A stretch of 24,672 nucleotides of DNA from Methanoregula sp. UBA276 (GCA_002508495.1 DANA01000111.1:6835-31506); one strand, 5' to 3'. Positions 14,949 to 22,156 are shown, counted from the stretch's first letter. Numbers and translations are program-made. Notes: a model not told the origin generated them from the letters alone.

Positions 14949-15090
14949 AGGCATGATCCCAAACCTTCATTATCCCTGAAGATAATTGTCTCATGCCTAC
15001 GGGCAGGCGAGGTTCATCTGACTTTCCAAGGCAAGGTGAACCCCGTCCTACAACTTCTTGATTATTCTTAAGATCATATATAATAGTAAG
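14949..15090. repeat. Inverted-repeat structure in the AT-rich intergenic region
   Basis: This region (14916-15242 holds no gene) contains AGGCATGA at 14949-14956 and its exact complement TCATGCCT at 14991-14998. It also holds an 11-bp imperfect stem, GGCGAGGTTCA (15006-15016) with TGAACCCCGTC (15037-15047), one mismatch and one G-T pair, around a 20-nt loop. Next to it is a strong TATA-like ATCATATATAATAG (15075-15088) that could act on either strand. It may be a REP-like interspersed repeat, an operator or a small RNA gene. The remaining bases to 15242 are AT-rich, with A7 at 15215-15221 as the likely minus-strand terminator of the gene at 15243. Confidence 0.35.
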
Positions 15091-15242
15091 ATGCCGGTTG
15101 TTCGAAAACGATCTCTCTTACACAACGTCGAATGAAAATTTTAACGCCATTATGAAATTATAACAGCATTAAAATTCTCAACGGTGTTGTAACAATCTTC
15201 AAGAAATTCTTAACAAAAAAATCGAAGGGGTAAGTTATCCAC

Positions 15243-15866
15243 TCACACCCCCATGCCCGTGATCATCCCGACAATCTGCTGAGCGGTCACCGGGTCAGCA
15301 ACCTGCGCGAGCACGAGTCCGGCAATGATCGCAAACAGCGACCAGAACACCTTCTTCACCTGCCCGTTCTTCCCGAACGCCTCGATTACAGCGTCCGAAT
15401 CCGCCGTCATTGCCCGCCTTATAAGTTTTGGCAGGAAGACAAAGAGCGGCAGGAACAGGACCGCAGCGCCGATGAACGCAAGCGTAATCTCCGCCCGGCC
15501 CGCAAGGAAGATCCCAAGCGGCACCGCGAAGATGCCGGCAAGAACTGCCGCCAGCCCAACCTCGCCAAACCAGAAGTAATGCCGCTTTTCTGCATAGTTC
15601 AAGCGTTCTGCATCGGTCAGCGCCGTGATATCGAAGATGCCGAGCGTTGAGAGCATCCCGTACCAGATCGCGTGGGTCTCGACCGGATCGGCAACGATGC
15701 CGATGAAAAGGATCGCGATTGGTACGATGAGCAGGAGCAGGGGGAGGTGGGCGAGGAGAAAAATAATCGCGAGCAGGATCCCGGAGCCGCAGATGGCAGC
15801 CCGGGTTTGCAGTACGTTTGCGAACATCATCGCTCTCCAGAGGATCGGTCGGAGAACTTCATCCAT
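15243..15866 (-). CDS. Multi-pass membrane protein of unknown function
   Basis: A 207-aa protein with about five membrane helices: two back-to-back near 26-60 (GILLAIIFLLAHLPLLLLIVP), two near 100-145 (AAVLAGIFAVPLGIFLAG and FIGAAVLFLPLFVFLPKL), and one near 175-190. A cytoplasmic-looking segment around EAFGKNGQVKKVFW precedes the last helix, and the end reads DPVTAQQIVGMITGMGV. No known family was recognised. The ATG at 15866 is the first in frame after a stop, though its AGGAG lies directly against it, so initiation may be inefficient. A truncated copy of its 3' end lies at 12663-12848 in the same orientation, with 2.4 kb of foreign-looking DNA between. Confidence 0.75.
   Translation of the reverse strand: MDEVLRPILWRAMMFANVLQTRAAICGSGILLAIIFLLAHLPLLLLIVPIAILFIGIVADPVETHAIWYGMLSTLGIFDITALTDAERLNYAEKRHYFWFGEVGLAAVLAGIFAVPLGIFLAGRAEITLAFIGAAVLFLPLFVFLPKLIRRAMTADSDAVIEAFGKNGQVKKVFWSLFAIIAGLVLAQVADPVTAQQIVGMITGMGV
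15249..15293. repeat. 45-bp perfect direct repeat, right copy
   Basis: Identical to 12666-12710 and located at the 3' end of the intact membrane-protein gene. With its partner it bounds the AT-rich segment. Confidence 0.9.
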
Positions 15867-15899
15867 CTCCTGTCCCGGGGTTGATAACTCCCGGTACTC

Positions 15900-16226
15900 T
15901 CAAACATCGGCTCCCCCGCTAATGATCGCGAACTCAAACACCGGGCTCGTGGACCCGCCATTTTTCGGGCTGAAGTCCCTGACCCTTCCCATCAGCTCGC
16001 GTCTTCTCCTTGCAGTCCGGATCCGTACCGTGTGGATACCCGGCGCCCGCGGGTATACCCTGCGGCCATCGGGGTCTCTCATCTCCCGGTAGGTCGGGAC
16101 ATCGAACCAGTCCGGCCAGAAACGGACCCCCCGCAGAATATTCCCCCATTTTCCGGAGTTATTCCTTCCAGACTCCAAAAAACGACCAAACGAAGCCCCC
16201 CGAGGGCCCGGATTCCCCCATCCCAA
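15900..16226 (-). CDS. Doubtful small ORF or gene remnant
   Basis: An open frame of 108 codons. Its second half (from about 16120 down to 15900) has codon use like real genes of this window and a plausible sequence: WPDWFDVPTYREMRD, RVYPRAPGIHTVRIRTA and GRVRDFSPKNGGS. The first half is Gly/Arg-rich and less convincing. No known family was recognised and no promoter or ribosome-binding site was seen. It may be a fragment of an older gene, since the surrounding 2 kb is full of remnants. Overlapping frames on the plus strand look like shadows. Confidence 0.25.
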   Translation of the reverse strand: MGWGNPGPRGASFGRFLESGRNNSGKWGNILRGVRFWPDWFDVPTYREMRDPDGRRVYPRAPGIHTVRIRTARRRRELMGRVRDFSPKNGGSTSPVFEFAIISGGADV

Positions 16227-16446
16227 ACCGTCACCTTACCGGGCTGCCCGGTTCGTTCGCCCCCTCCCGCACCTATCCGGAGTGCGGCTACGAATGAGCG
16301 TAGCGGCGGCGGGCTGGCAATGCAGGCGGGAAGTGATCCCGGGAATTTCAGAAAAATAATTTATGGGGGGTTGGGAGCTCCGTATGAATGGAACCTGGGC
16401 AAGCTTGTTCCCTGCCCGGAATGATTAAACCCCGGCACGTGGCGGA

Positions 16447-16680
16447 TCAGCAAGCACCGGCACAGGGTCCGGTACAGCAACCCGGAGGTTCTTTCAGGCA
16501 CGCAATCGTTTGTGCCAGGCAGTTATTGTTCTGGGGAACTGTCAGCATCGCTTCCTCCTGCTGCGGGAGATCCACGGCCACATAATGTATCCCGCCAACG
16601 ATAGTCCCGGCGATCGCTAAACAGACTATGAAGAGTATGAGCCGGGCAATCGGCGATAGGGTAGATGGTGATTCATTCAT
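16447..16680 (-). CDS. Cys-rich single-pass mini membrane protein
   Basis: A 77-aa protein with one membrane helix (about 12-36, ARLILFIVCLAIAGTIVGG) and a short tail that ends with six cysteines in its last 24 residues (Cys54, 61, 68, 69, 73, 77; PPGCCTGPCAGAC). The tail would face outside if the positive-inside rule is followed, since Arg13 precedes the helix. Possible roles are metal or cluster binding, or disulfide cross-linking. No known family was recognised. A minus-strand TTTTATATGC element near 16738 could drive it with a leader of about 33 nt. Its codon use and the clean stop at the cysteine tail suggest a real gene. Confidence 0.5.
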   Translation of the reverse strand: MNESPSTLSPIARLILFIVCLAIAGTIVGGIHYVAVDLPQQEEAMLTVPQNNNCLAQTIACLKEPPGCCTGPCAGAC

Positions 16681-16792
16681 TCCGGAAAATCAACCCGAGA
16701 AATAATGTAATGATTTTTTATTTGACGAGATAGCATATAAAAAATCCGTATCGGAATAAAATCTTTTTAAAAAAGAAACGTTCCGGCATGAA

Positions 16793-17074
16793 AAGGCCGG
16801 ATCAGTTATCCCGTTTCTTCTGCCATTTGTTTTTCATACCTCCGATATCGTTGCAAACGAAATCTCTGATTCCTATTCTGACAAATCTCTGACGCAATCA
16901 GGACTCGAACTCATGACTCTCGATGATTCAGAAGTCCTTGAAACATTTACCCTGAAACAGGAGCACATCGAACTCTGCGTAGAAGATGTCTCGCTTTATT
17001 TTCTGAGTCGGAAACATACTACGATAATTCTTTCCAATGACCGTCCGTTAAGGGAATTAGCTTACAGCTCCTGA
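16793..17074 (+). pseudogene. PIN-domain ribonuclease (toxin-like) remnant lacking its N terminus
   Basis: The frame reads KAGSVIPFLLPFVFHTSDIV, then ANEIS, LELMTLDDSEVLETFTL, ELCVEDVSLYFLSRKHTTII and LSNDRPLRELAYSS before TGA at 17072-17074. This follows the PIN-domain plan: the E of V..EI, the D of the ED.S helix and the ND of LSND are three of the four acidic metal ligands. The first strand with the initial catalytic Asp is missing. No in-frame start exists before the similarity begins; the nearest ATG (16788) is in another frame. A TATA-like CATATAAAA at 16734-16742 fits an original promoter. Loss of roughly 12-15 codons probably killed the gene. PIN proteins commonly act as VapC-type toxins; no antitoxin gene was found beside it. 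Confidence 0.6.
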
Positions 17075-17200
17075 ATTCTCCGACGTAAAACCCTCACACC
17101 CCCTATTACAGTCATGGCGCTACCCCGGCCCCAGGCTCACCCCTGCCCTGACCAGAAACACGTTCCTCTCAATTATCCGCCAACCGGATGTTGCCAGGTA

Positions 17201-17461
17201 TTACCTCCCCGCACTGGCGTAAAACCCGGCATCTGCCGGAAGAATCCCACAACTGCTCCGGGCAAACCTGCGGCATCCGGGGAATTGTACCATGATACAA
17301 ATCCCGTCATCGCTCTCCCCACCGGAAATCCTGAAGCCCGAGAGGGCAAAGAGCAGGACCAGCTGGAGCATGATGATGGTGGCCAGGCACTCCGCTTCAT
17401 ACAGGGACCAGCCCGGCGCCATAAGTTTCATCGCGAGTGATATGCAGAGGTCGTGAAGCAT
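17201..17461 (-). CDS. Doubtful small membrane protein
   Basis: An open frame of 86 codons whose first half looks real: MLHDLCISLAMKLMAPGWSL, then YEAECLATIIMLQLVLLFAL as a membrane helix. The second half, after SGFRISGG, is Cys/Gly-rich and resembles out-of-frame translation, so the gene may be frameshifted or decayed. A strong TATA-like element (17490-17497) lies 32 nt upstream of the ATG, giving a leader of about 8 nt. No family was recognised. The 126 bases between this frame and the PIN remnant hold nothing recognisable. Confidence 0.3.
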   Translation of the reverse strand: MLHDLCISLAMKLMAPGWSLYEAECLATIIMLQLVLLFALSGFRISGGESDDGICIMVQFPGCRRFARSSCGILPADAGFYASAGR

Positions 17462-17489
17462 TGTGATTATGTAATGAAAGCAGAGCCGG

Positions 17490-17497
17490 ATTATATA
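17490..17497 (-). promoter_or_regulatory. TATA-like element
   Basis: ATTATATA on the plus strand (TATATAAT on the minus strand) lies in an AT-rich gap between two opposite doubtful ORFs and could serve either. A second, perfectly palindromic candidate, GTTTTATAAAAC, lies at about 17519-17530. Confidence 0.35.
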
Positions 17498-17618
17498 GTC
17501 TCATTGCAATTCAAATGTGTTTTATAAAACAACACTGCAAACGCGGCCGAACGACAGTGAATGCGCAGAAAATTCCTCTTCATCGCATGCCCGGCGCCCA
17601 CTCTTTGAAAAAAATTCA

Positions 17619-17897
17619 ATGGAAAAAAATCGGAGGACCCGTACCGTGGATGTCGTCATGTCCGATGAGAAGGCCCGGCGGGTTACCCCTGAAATGCTGT
17701 GCCATATCGCCCGGCAGGCAGCCGACCGCTTCTGCACAGGAAACTACGGGAGATTTTTTGTCAGGTTCACCCATGTCCCGTGTCTGTTCGTGGATCTTTG
17801 CCACAACCCCCGGACTCTTTTACCGCCTCTCCTGATAAGCATTATATTTTATCTTTATTTATCGCATATATTTTATCCACGTGATCATCATGGTTAA
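17619..17897 (+). CDS. Doubtful small ORF
   Basis: An open frame of 92 codons from the ATG at 17619. The middle, MSDEKARRVTPEMLCHIARQ and AADRFCTGNYGRFFVRF, has a protein-like pattern with good codon use (an alternative start is the ATG at 17658). The end runs into AT-rich DNA (ISIIFYLYLSHIFYP) that is probably the promoter region of the next gene. No family was recognised and no ribosome-binding site is evident. It may be a remnant. Confidence 0.22.
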   Translation: MEKNRRTRTVDVVMSDEKARRVTPEMLCHIARQAADRFCTGNYGRFFVRFTHVPCLFVDLCHNPRTLLPPLLISIIFYLYLSHIFYPRDHHG

Positions 17898-17898
17898 A

Positions 17899-17908
17899 AA
17901 ATATATAT
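17899..17908 (+). promoter_or_regulatory. TATA box upstream of the Yip1-type gene
   Basis: AAATATATAT is centred 28 nt before the ATG of a 14-codon upstream ORF at 17932 and 69 nt before the main start at 17973. The first start codon on the mRNA would therefore be that of the small ORF. Confidence 0.5.
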
Positions 17909-17931
17909 CTCTCTGGTTTACGGTTCTCCCC

Positions 17932-17976
17932 ATGCAGAAACATCAGGAAACCTTGCGGTTATCGTGGTCAGCATGA
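17932..17976 (+). CDS. Possible 14-codon upstream ORF coupled to the Yip1-type gene
   Basis: The frame reads MQKHQETLRLSWSA and stops with TGA at 17974-17976, overlapping the ATG at 17973 (ATGA). Its start is close to the predicted transcription start, so a leaderless ribosome could translate it and re-initiate on the next gene, which lacks a clear ribosome-binding site. It could also be chance. Confidence 0.25.
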   Translation: MQKHQETLRLSWSA

Positions 17977-18626
17977 CGTTTCTCTCAAAAATGAAAGACC
18001 TGCTCTTCCACCCGGATGCGTTCTTCACCCGGCTTGAAAATGAGGAAATTAACCTTGTGCCCCCGGTGCTGATTGTCCTGCTTACCGGCATCGGGCTGGC
18101 GGTCACCTTTGCGATCCAGGTATATTCTACGGGTCCGGTTGCCGGGCGATCCGAAGACGAGGTGCTTATGCTGCTGCTGACCTCGTATCCGGTCATATCC
18201 GCGTTCATTATCCCGGTTCTCATGTGGGTTGTGGCTTCTGTTGCCATCTGCCTTGTCGCAAGGATTGTATCCGGTACCGGCTCCCTCGTGATGACGTTCC
18301 AGAATATCGGGTACGGTTTGTTCCCATCGGCCCTTTACAATGCCGTTAACCCGTTACTGGTTTTTGCGCTGATCCCGGTAACCATGGGAAGCTCTCTTTC
18401 AGGTTTTGCAATGGTTCCCATGCTGTTCCTGGCCCTCGTCTCCATGATCGTGACTGTCTGGACCTTCTGTCTCTGGGTCTTTGGCGCCATGCATGCACAG
18501 AGGATCCCGATGGGAAAAGCGATCCTTGCGGTGGCAGCAGCGTTTCTCTTCCAGTGGCTCGTGATGCTTCTTATTTTCGCATTTCCGGTGGTGTGGGGGG
18601 AGCTCGGACCACGGTTATTTGCATAA
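17973..18626 (+). CDS. Yip1-domain family membrane protein
   Basis: A 217-aa protein with the archaeal/bacterial Yip1 domain layout: a short amphipathic start (KMKDLLFHPDAFFTRLENEE) and then five membrane helices covering about 30-210. The N-terminal LLFHPDAFF followed by a polar linker and a Pro-containing first helix is the family hallmark. Eukaryotic Yip1 proteins act in vesicle traffic; the prokaryotic role is unknown. The ATG at 17973 is preferred over the in-frame GTG at 17964, because the ATG overlaps the stop of a small upstream ORF and gives the usual family start. It converges with ilvA, and an A8 run lies between them. Confidence 0.75.
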   Translation: MTFLSKMKDLLFHPDAFFTRLENEEINLVPPVLIVLLTGIGLAVTFAIQVYSTGPVAGRSEDEVLMLLLTSYPVISAFIIPVLMWVVASVAICLVARIVSGTGSLVMTFQNIGYGLFPSALYNAVNPLLVFALIPVTMGSSLSGFAMVPMLFLALVSMIVTVWTFCLWVFGAMHAQRIPMGKAILAVAAAFLFQWLVMLLIFAFPVVWGELGPRLFA

Positions 18627-18656
18627 TGGATCCAAAAAAAAGGCAATAATCCCTTT

Positions 18657-19862
18657 TCAGCCCAGCTTCACTTCATAGCCCGCATCCGCCACCGCTTTCT
18701 TGATTGCCTGGATATGGTCCCGGCCCCGGGTCTCCAGTTCAAGGTGCACCCGTGCCATCTGTACCGGCACATTGCTCTCGCCGAGCGTATGGTGGATGTG
18801 GAGGATGTTGCCCCGCTTCTCCGCAATGATCCCGAGCAGCCGGGCAAGCGTACCGGGCTGGTCATCGAGGAGCACCGAGAACCGGAGGATCCGCCCCTGC
18901 CGGGCCATGGACTGCCGGACGATCCGGAAGAGCATGGCGCTGTCAACATTTCCCCCGCTGATGACCAGCACCACCGTGCTTCCGGGCGAGATTTCGATGG
19001 AGCCGTTCATGAGGGCGGCAAGGGGAGCTGCGCCTGCTCCTTCCGCAACGATATGCTTGCGTTCGAGCAGGAGCAGCATCGCATCGGCAATCTCGTCCTC
19101 GCTTGCGACCACGATGGACTCCACAAGGTCGCGGATGGCAGGGAAGGTGAGGGTGCCGGTTTCGGCAACACGGATACCGTCCGCGATCGTCCGGCCGGCG
19201 CGGACCGGCGCCGGGCGGCCCTGCCGGAGGCTCTCCTCTGCCGACGGACAGGCTGCGGCCTGCACCCCGACAATGGAGATTCCGGGCCGCAGGGTCTTTG
19301 CTGCGGTGGCGATCCCGGCGATGAGCCCGCCGCCCCCGACCGGTACCACGATGAGGTCGGTCTCCGGCAGGTCGGCGAGGATCTCAAGGCCGATCGTTCC
19401 CTGCCCGGCAATGACCTCCCCGTCATCAAAGGGATGGATGAAGAGCCGGCCCTCCGCCGCGAGGCTCTCTGCCCTCGCAATGCTCTCCTCAAGGGTCTTT
19501 CCATGCAGGATAACTTCGGCACCGTAGCCACGGGCAGCCTCCAGCTTGGAGATCGCTACCCACTCGGGCATGATGATAACGGCCGGCACCCCTGCAACAT
19601 GAGCGGCAACGGCAACGCCCTGTGCGTGGTTGCCTGCCGATGCTGCGACCACACCTTTGCTTTTTACCGTATCCCCTGCTGCAAGGATCCGGTTTGCCGC
19701 CCCCCGGACCTTGAATGAGCCGGCCTTCTGGAGTGTTTCGAGCTTGAACCAGACCTGCGCGCCGGTCATTGCAGAGACGGTGGGGGACCAAATTACCGGT
19801 GTTCTGATGATATGGCCGGCGATCCGCGCCCCGGCCTTTTCGATATCGGCCAGCACTACCAT
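18657..19862 (-). CDS. ilvA: Threonine ammonia-lyase (threonine dehydratase) with ACT domain
   Basis: A 401-aa fold-type II PLP enzyme. The Schiff-base lysine is Lys51 in AGSFKVRGA, with SAGNHAQGVA and the phosphate-binding VPVGGGGLIAGIA downstream. The C terminus from about residue 325 is a single ACT domain (RFSVLLDDQPGTLARLLGI and onward), the layout of the shorter TdcB/IlvA type. It converts threonine to 2-oxobutyrate and ammonia, a route to isoleucine; the ACT domain suggests amino-acid feedback. The ATG at 19862 gives the normal N terminus. A TTG at 19919 would add a 19-residue hydrophobic extension and is rejected. It follows the cytosine deaminase gene by 49 nt on the same strand and is probably co-transcribed. 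Confidence 0.92.
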   Translation of the reverse strand: MVVLADIEKAGARIAGHIIRTPVIWSPTVSAMTGAQVWFKLETLQKAGSFKVRGAANRILAAGDTVKSKGVVAASAGNHAQGVAVAAHVAGVPAVIIMPEWVAISKLEAARGYGAEVILHGKTLEESIARAESLAAEGRLFIHPFDDGEVIAGQGTIGLEILADLPETDLIVVPVGGGGLIAGIATAAKTLRPGISIVGVQAAACPSAEESLRQGRPAPVRAGRTIADGIRVAETGTLTFPAIRDLVESIVVASEDEIADAMLLLLERKHIVAEGAGAAPLAALMNGSIEISPGSTVVLVISGGNVDSAMLFRIVRQSMARQGRILRFSVLLDDQPGTLARLLGIIAEKRGNILHIHHTLGESNVPVQMARVHLELETRGRDHIQAIKKAVADAGYEVKLG

Positions 19863-19911
19863 AGACAGGAGATGTATGCAGGAGATGATGATAATTCCGA
19901 AAAGAGATCTC

Positions 19912-20367
19912 TCAATCAACCCCGATATCTTCGTTCCAGAGCAACGGGTTCTTCTGGATGAAATCCGCCATCATCGCGACACATGCCGGAAGGTCAAGGT
20001 CGGTAACAACAATTCCGTGCTCCTCCATAAACGCACGCGCACCGGAAAAATTCCGTGACTCCCCGACAACGACCCTTGGGATACCGAACTGGACGGCAGC
20101 ACCGGCACAGAGATAGCAGGGCATGAGGGTCGAGTACAGCACCGTATTTTTGTATGATCCGATCCGCCCGGCATTCCGCAGGCAGTCGATCTCCGCGTGG
20201 ATGATGGGATCTTTTTTCTGCACGCGGCGGTTGTGCCCCCTCCCGATGATAGTCTTCTCCCGCACAAGGACTGACCCGATCGGGATTCCCCCTTCGGCAA
20301 GCCCCCGTCGGGCTTCTGCAATTGCCTCCTGCATAAACGGGTCATTGTCGGAAAATGCGTCGGCCAT
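19912..20367 (-). CDS. Cytosine deaminase, yeast FCY1 type
   Basis: A 151-aa zinc deaminase that follows yeast cytosine deaminase along its whole length. Zinc ligands are His57, Cys84 and Cys87 (HAE, PCYLC), with catalytic Glu59. Asn46 (GRGHN) and Asp147 (NEDIG) match the yeast base-binding residues, and Phe107 and Trp144 match its active-site aromatics. GIPRVVVGESRNF is nearly the yeast GIPRCVVGENVNF. The match is much closer than to TadA or guanine deaminases. The enzyme turns cytosine into uracil and ammonia for pyrimidine salvage. GGGAG just before the ATG at 20367 fixes the start; a longer reading from 20463 overlaps the upstream gene and is rejected. It is the middle gene of a three-gene operon. 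Confidence 0.88.
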   Translation of the reverse strand: MADAFSDNDPFMQEAIAEARRGLAEGGIPIGSVLVREKTIIGRGHNRRVQKKDPIIHAEIDCLRNAGRIGSYKNTVLYSTLMPCYLCAGAAVQFGIPRVVVGESRNFSGARAFMEEHGIVVTDLDLPACVAMMADFIQKNPLLWNEDIGVD

Positions 20368-20375
20368 GATCTCCC

Positions 20376-20807
20376 TCACCACCGGTCGGGTATTCCCCCG
20401 ATGAAGGGTGAGCCGAATACGTACAGGGGCAGGAAGAGTGCTGATATGATCTGGTTGTACCATGGCAGTTCAGTTACCGGAACTACCCCGAACGCGAAGA
20501 TCCATGCAAGGAACCCGGCGGTCGAGATGACGAGCTGGACGAGGTCCGTGACCCCTTCGACCTTCCAGAGCCAGAAGATGGTGACGGCAATGCCAAAAAG
20601 GAGGATCCATCGTGCGATAAGGGAAAAGTATGGCTGCATGCCGATGAGAGCATAGGTGCTGCCGTACACGGCAACAAAGAGGACAAGGGCCTCGGCCGGG
20701 ATATACTTGAGCAGCCGTTCGCGGTATGAATCGGTTCTCAGGGGCTCTCCTGCCCTGCCTGCCGTATATACGGCATCAGAATTCCATTGCGTTACTACAA
20801 GCCGCAT
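20376..20807 (-). CDS. Four-helix membrane protein of unknown function, first gene of deaminase operon
   Basis: A 143-aa protein with a polar N-terminal region (DSYRERLLKYIPAEA) and about four membrane helices (ALVLFVAVYGSTYALIG, LIARWILLFGIAVTIFWLW, VQLVISTAGFLAWIFAFGV and the final one ending LYVFGSPFIGG). GGTGAG shortly before the ATG supports the start. Its stop is 8 nt before the cytosine deaminase start, so the two are almost certainly translated from one mRNA. It is too short to be a standard nucleobase permease. No family was recognised; a YERLLKYIPAEALALF-like beginning occurs in small archaeal and bacterial membrane proteins of unknown function. Confidence 0.72.
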   Translation of the reverse strand: MRLVVTQWNSDAVYTAGRAGEPLRTDSYRERLLKYIPAEALVLFVAVYGSTYALIGMQPYFSLIARWILLFGIAVTIFWLWKVEGVTDLVQLVISTAGFLAWIFAFGVVPVTELPWYNQIISALFLPLYVFGSPFIGGIPDRW

Positions 20808-20965
20808 CGCTCACCTACCGGCTCTTATGCACGATTGACGGGAAAAAGATTGCGCCGGATGAGATCCCGCAGGCGAAAATCACCCCGCAGGGCAGCAGCG
20901 CAGGTAAACCCTGCCATGACCCAAGGACAAACAGTCAAAAAAAGGGTCGGAAAAACCGGGGGGAG

Positions 20966-22156
20966 TTATGCCGCGTTCTGTCTCTTGATATTCTCGAGGG
21001 CTTCGAATGCCTCCCGGCGCACGGTAACGTTCTCGTCCGTAAGAAGACCGGTGAGGTGGTCGGCTGCTTTCTGGTCGCCAATCTCACCGAGGAGGAGTGC
21101 GGCCCGTTTCCTGACATCGCTCTGGTCATCCTTGAGGACCATGATCAGGGGGGTTGTTGCCGGCTGGCCGATCATCCAGAGCGCTTCCATCGCCGCGGTG
21201 CGGGTCCTCCCGTCACCCTGCCGGAAGACCTGCATGAGGGGTGCAATGGCGGGCACACCCAGTGCTGCAAGGGCTTTTACGACCTCTATCCGGACAATGC
21301 GCTCAGGGTCATCCAGCAGCGCAATCACGGGTGAGATGGCCCGGGTACTGCCGATCTGCCCCAGTATCTCGACCGCACCGCGACGGATGCCCGGCGTGGT
21401 GTCGTTCAGGGCACCGATGAGGGGTTCGATGGCAGATTCCCCGAGGGTTATCAGGGCCAGCATGCTCCTGCGGCAGACATCCTCGTTGGGGTCGACCAGG
21501 GCCCGGATAAGGGGTTCGATGGCAGGTTCCCCCAGAGAAACAAGGGTTGCCATTGCAGCGGTACGGACATGTTCCCGGGTATCGTTCAGGGCACCGATGA
21601 GGGGGCCGACTGCCTGTGCGTCCCCGATCCGCCCGAACGCCACAGCGCATTCGTAGCGCACCCCGGCATCACCATCTTTTAAGCATTCGATCAGGGTTCC
21701 TATTGCCCGTTCCTCGCCCATGATGCCCAGTGCCTGGACTGCTCCTCTCCGGACGAGCGGGAAGGTGTTTTTGGCAGCATGGAGGAGTGGTTCCACGGCA
21801 GGTTCGCCGATGAGCTGGAGGGCATGGATGATCTCCTGCCGCACATCGTCCCGCGGCTCATCGAGTGCATTGATAAGGGGATCGATCGCGGGCCTGCCGA
21901 TCTTTCCGAGCGTGTCTGCCGATCCGCGACGGATGATCCAGTAATCGTCCTTGAGGCCACCGATGAGCGGCTCGATGAACGGTTCCCCGAGGTCTCCCAC
22001 GGACCTGACGGCATTCCACCGGGTATCGAGATCCCCCCCGGTGAGTGCTTTGAGGAAGTGATCGGAGCGCTCTTTCTGTGCCCGGAGGCGCGCCTCCTCA
22101 TTCTCGCCCTCCTTGCCGGATTTGAACATGTTCAAAAACTTCTTGGTGATGCCCAT
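20966..22156 (-). CDS. HEAT-repeat (PBS-lyase-like) protein
   Basis: A 396-aa protein. A short charged N terminus (KKFLNMFKSGKEGENEEAR) is followed by about twelve helical repeats of 30-31 residues with the consensus G-x-x-A-I-x-PLI-x-AL-x-D-x-x-x-x-VR-x-x-A-x-x-AL-x-x-[IL], ending at the C terminus. This is the HEAT / phycobilisome-lyase-like repeat, a solenoid used for protein binding; the partner is unknown. No signal peptide is seen, so it should be cytoplasmic. A TATA-like AATTTATCC about 27 nt upstream supports the ATG at 22156 over the one at 22195. Some repeats are almost identical at the DNA level, suggesting recent internal duplication. The 158 bp downstream hold a minus-strand T-run as terminator. 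Confidence 0.9.
   Translation of the reverse strand: MGITKKFLNMFKSGKEGENEEARLRAQKERSDHFLKALTGGDLDTRWNAVRSVGDLGEPFIEPLIGGLKDDYWIIRRGSADTLGKIGRPAIDPLINALDEPRDDVRQEIIHALQLIGEPAVEPLLHAAKNTFPLVRRGAVQALGIMGEERAIGTLIECLKDGDAGVRYECAVAFGRIGDAQAVGPLIGALNDTREHVRTAAMATLVSLGEPAIEPLIRALVDPNEDVCRRSMLALITLGESAIEPLIGALNDTTPGIRRGAVEILGQIGSTRAISPVIALLDDPERIVRIEVVKALAALGVPAIAPLMQVFRQGDGRTRTAAMEALWMIGQPATTPLIMVLKDDQSDVRKRAALLLGEIGDQKAADHLTGLLTDENVTVRREAFEALENIKRQNAA

Noticed and set aside
16885..16935. Minus-strand stretch resembling a tRNA T-loop (GAGTTCGAGTCC) with an anticodon-like CTTCTGAATC
   Set aside because: The T stem does not pair, no D arm or acceptor stem is found, and the plus strand codes for a PIN-like sequence through this point.
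18714..19718. Long plus-strand open frame over ilvA
   Set aside because: Antisense shadow; the ilvA motifs on the minus strand are unambiguous.
20787..21656. Plus-strand open frame of 289 codons over the HEAT-repeat gene
   Set aside because: Ser/Arg/Met-rich repetitive shadow of the HEAT repeats in another frame.
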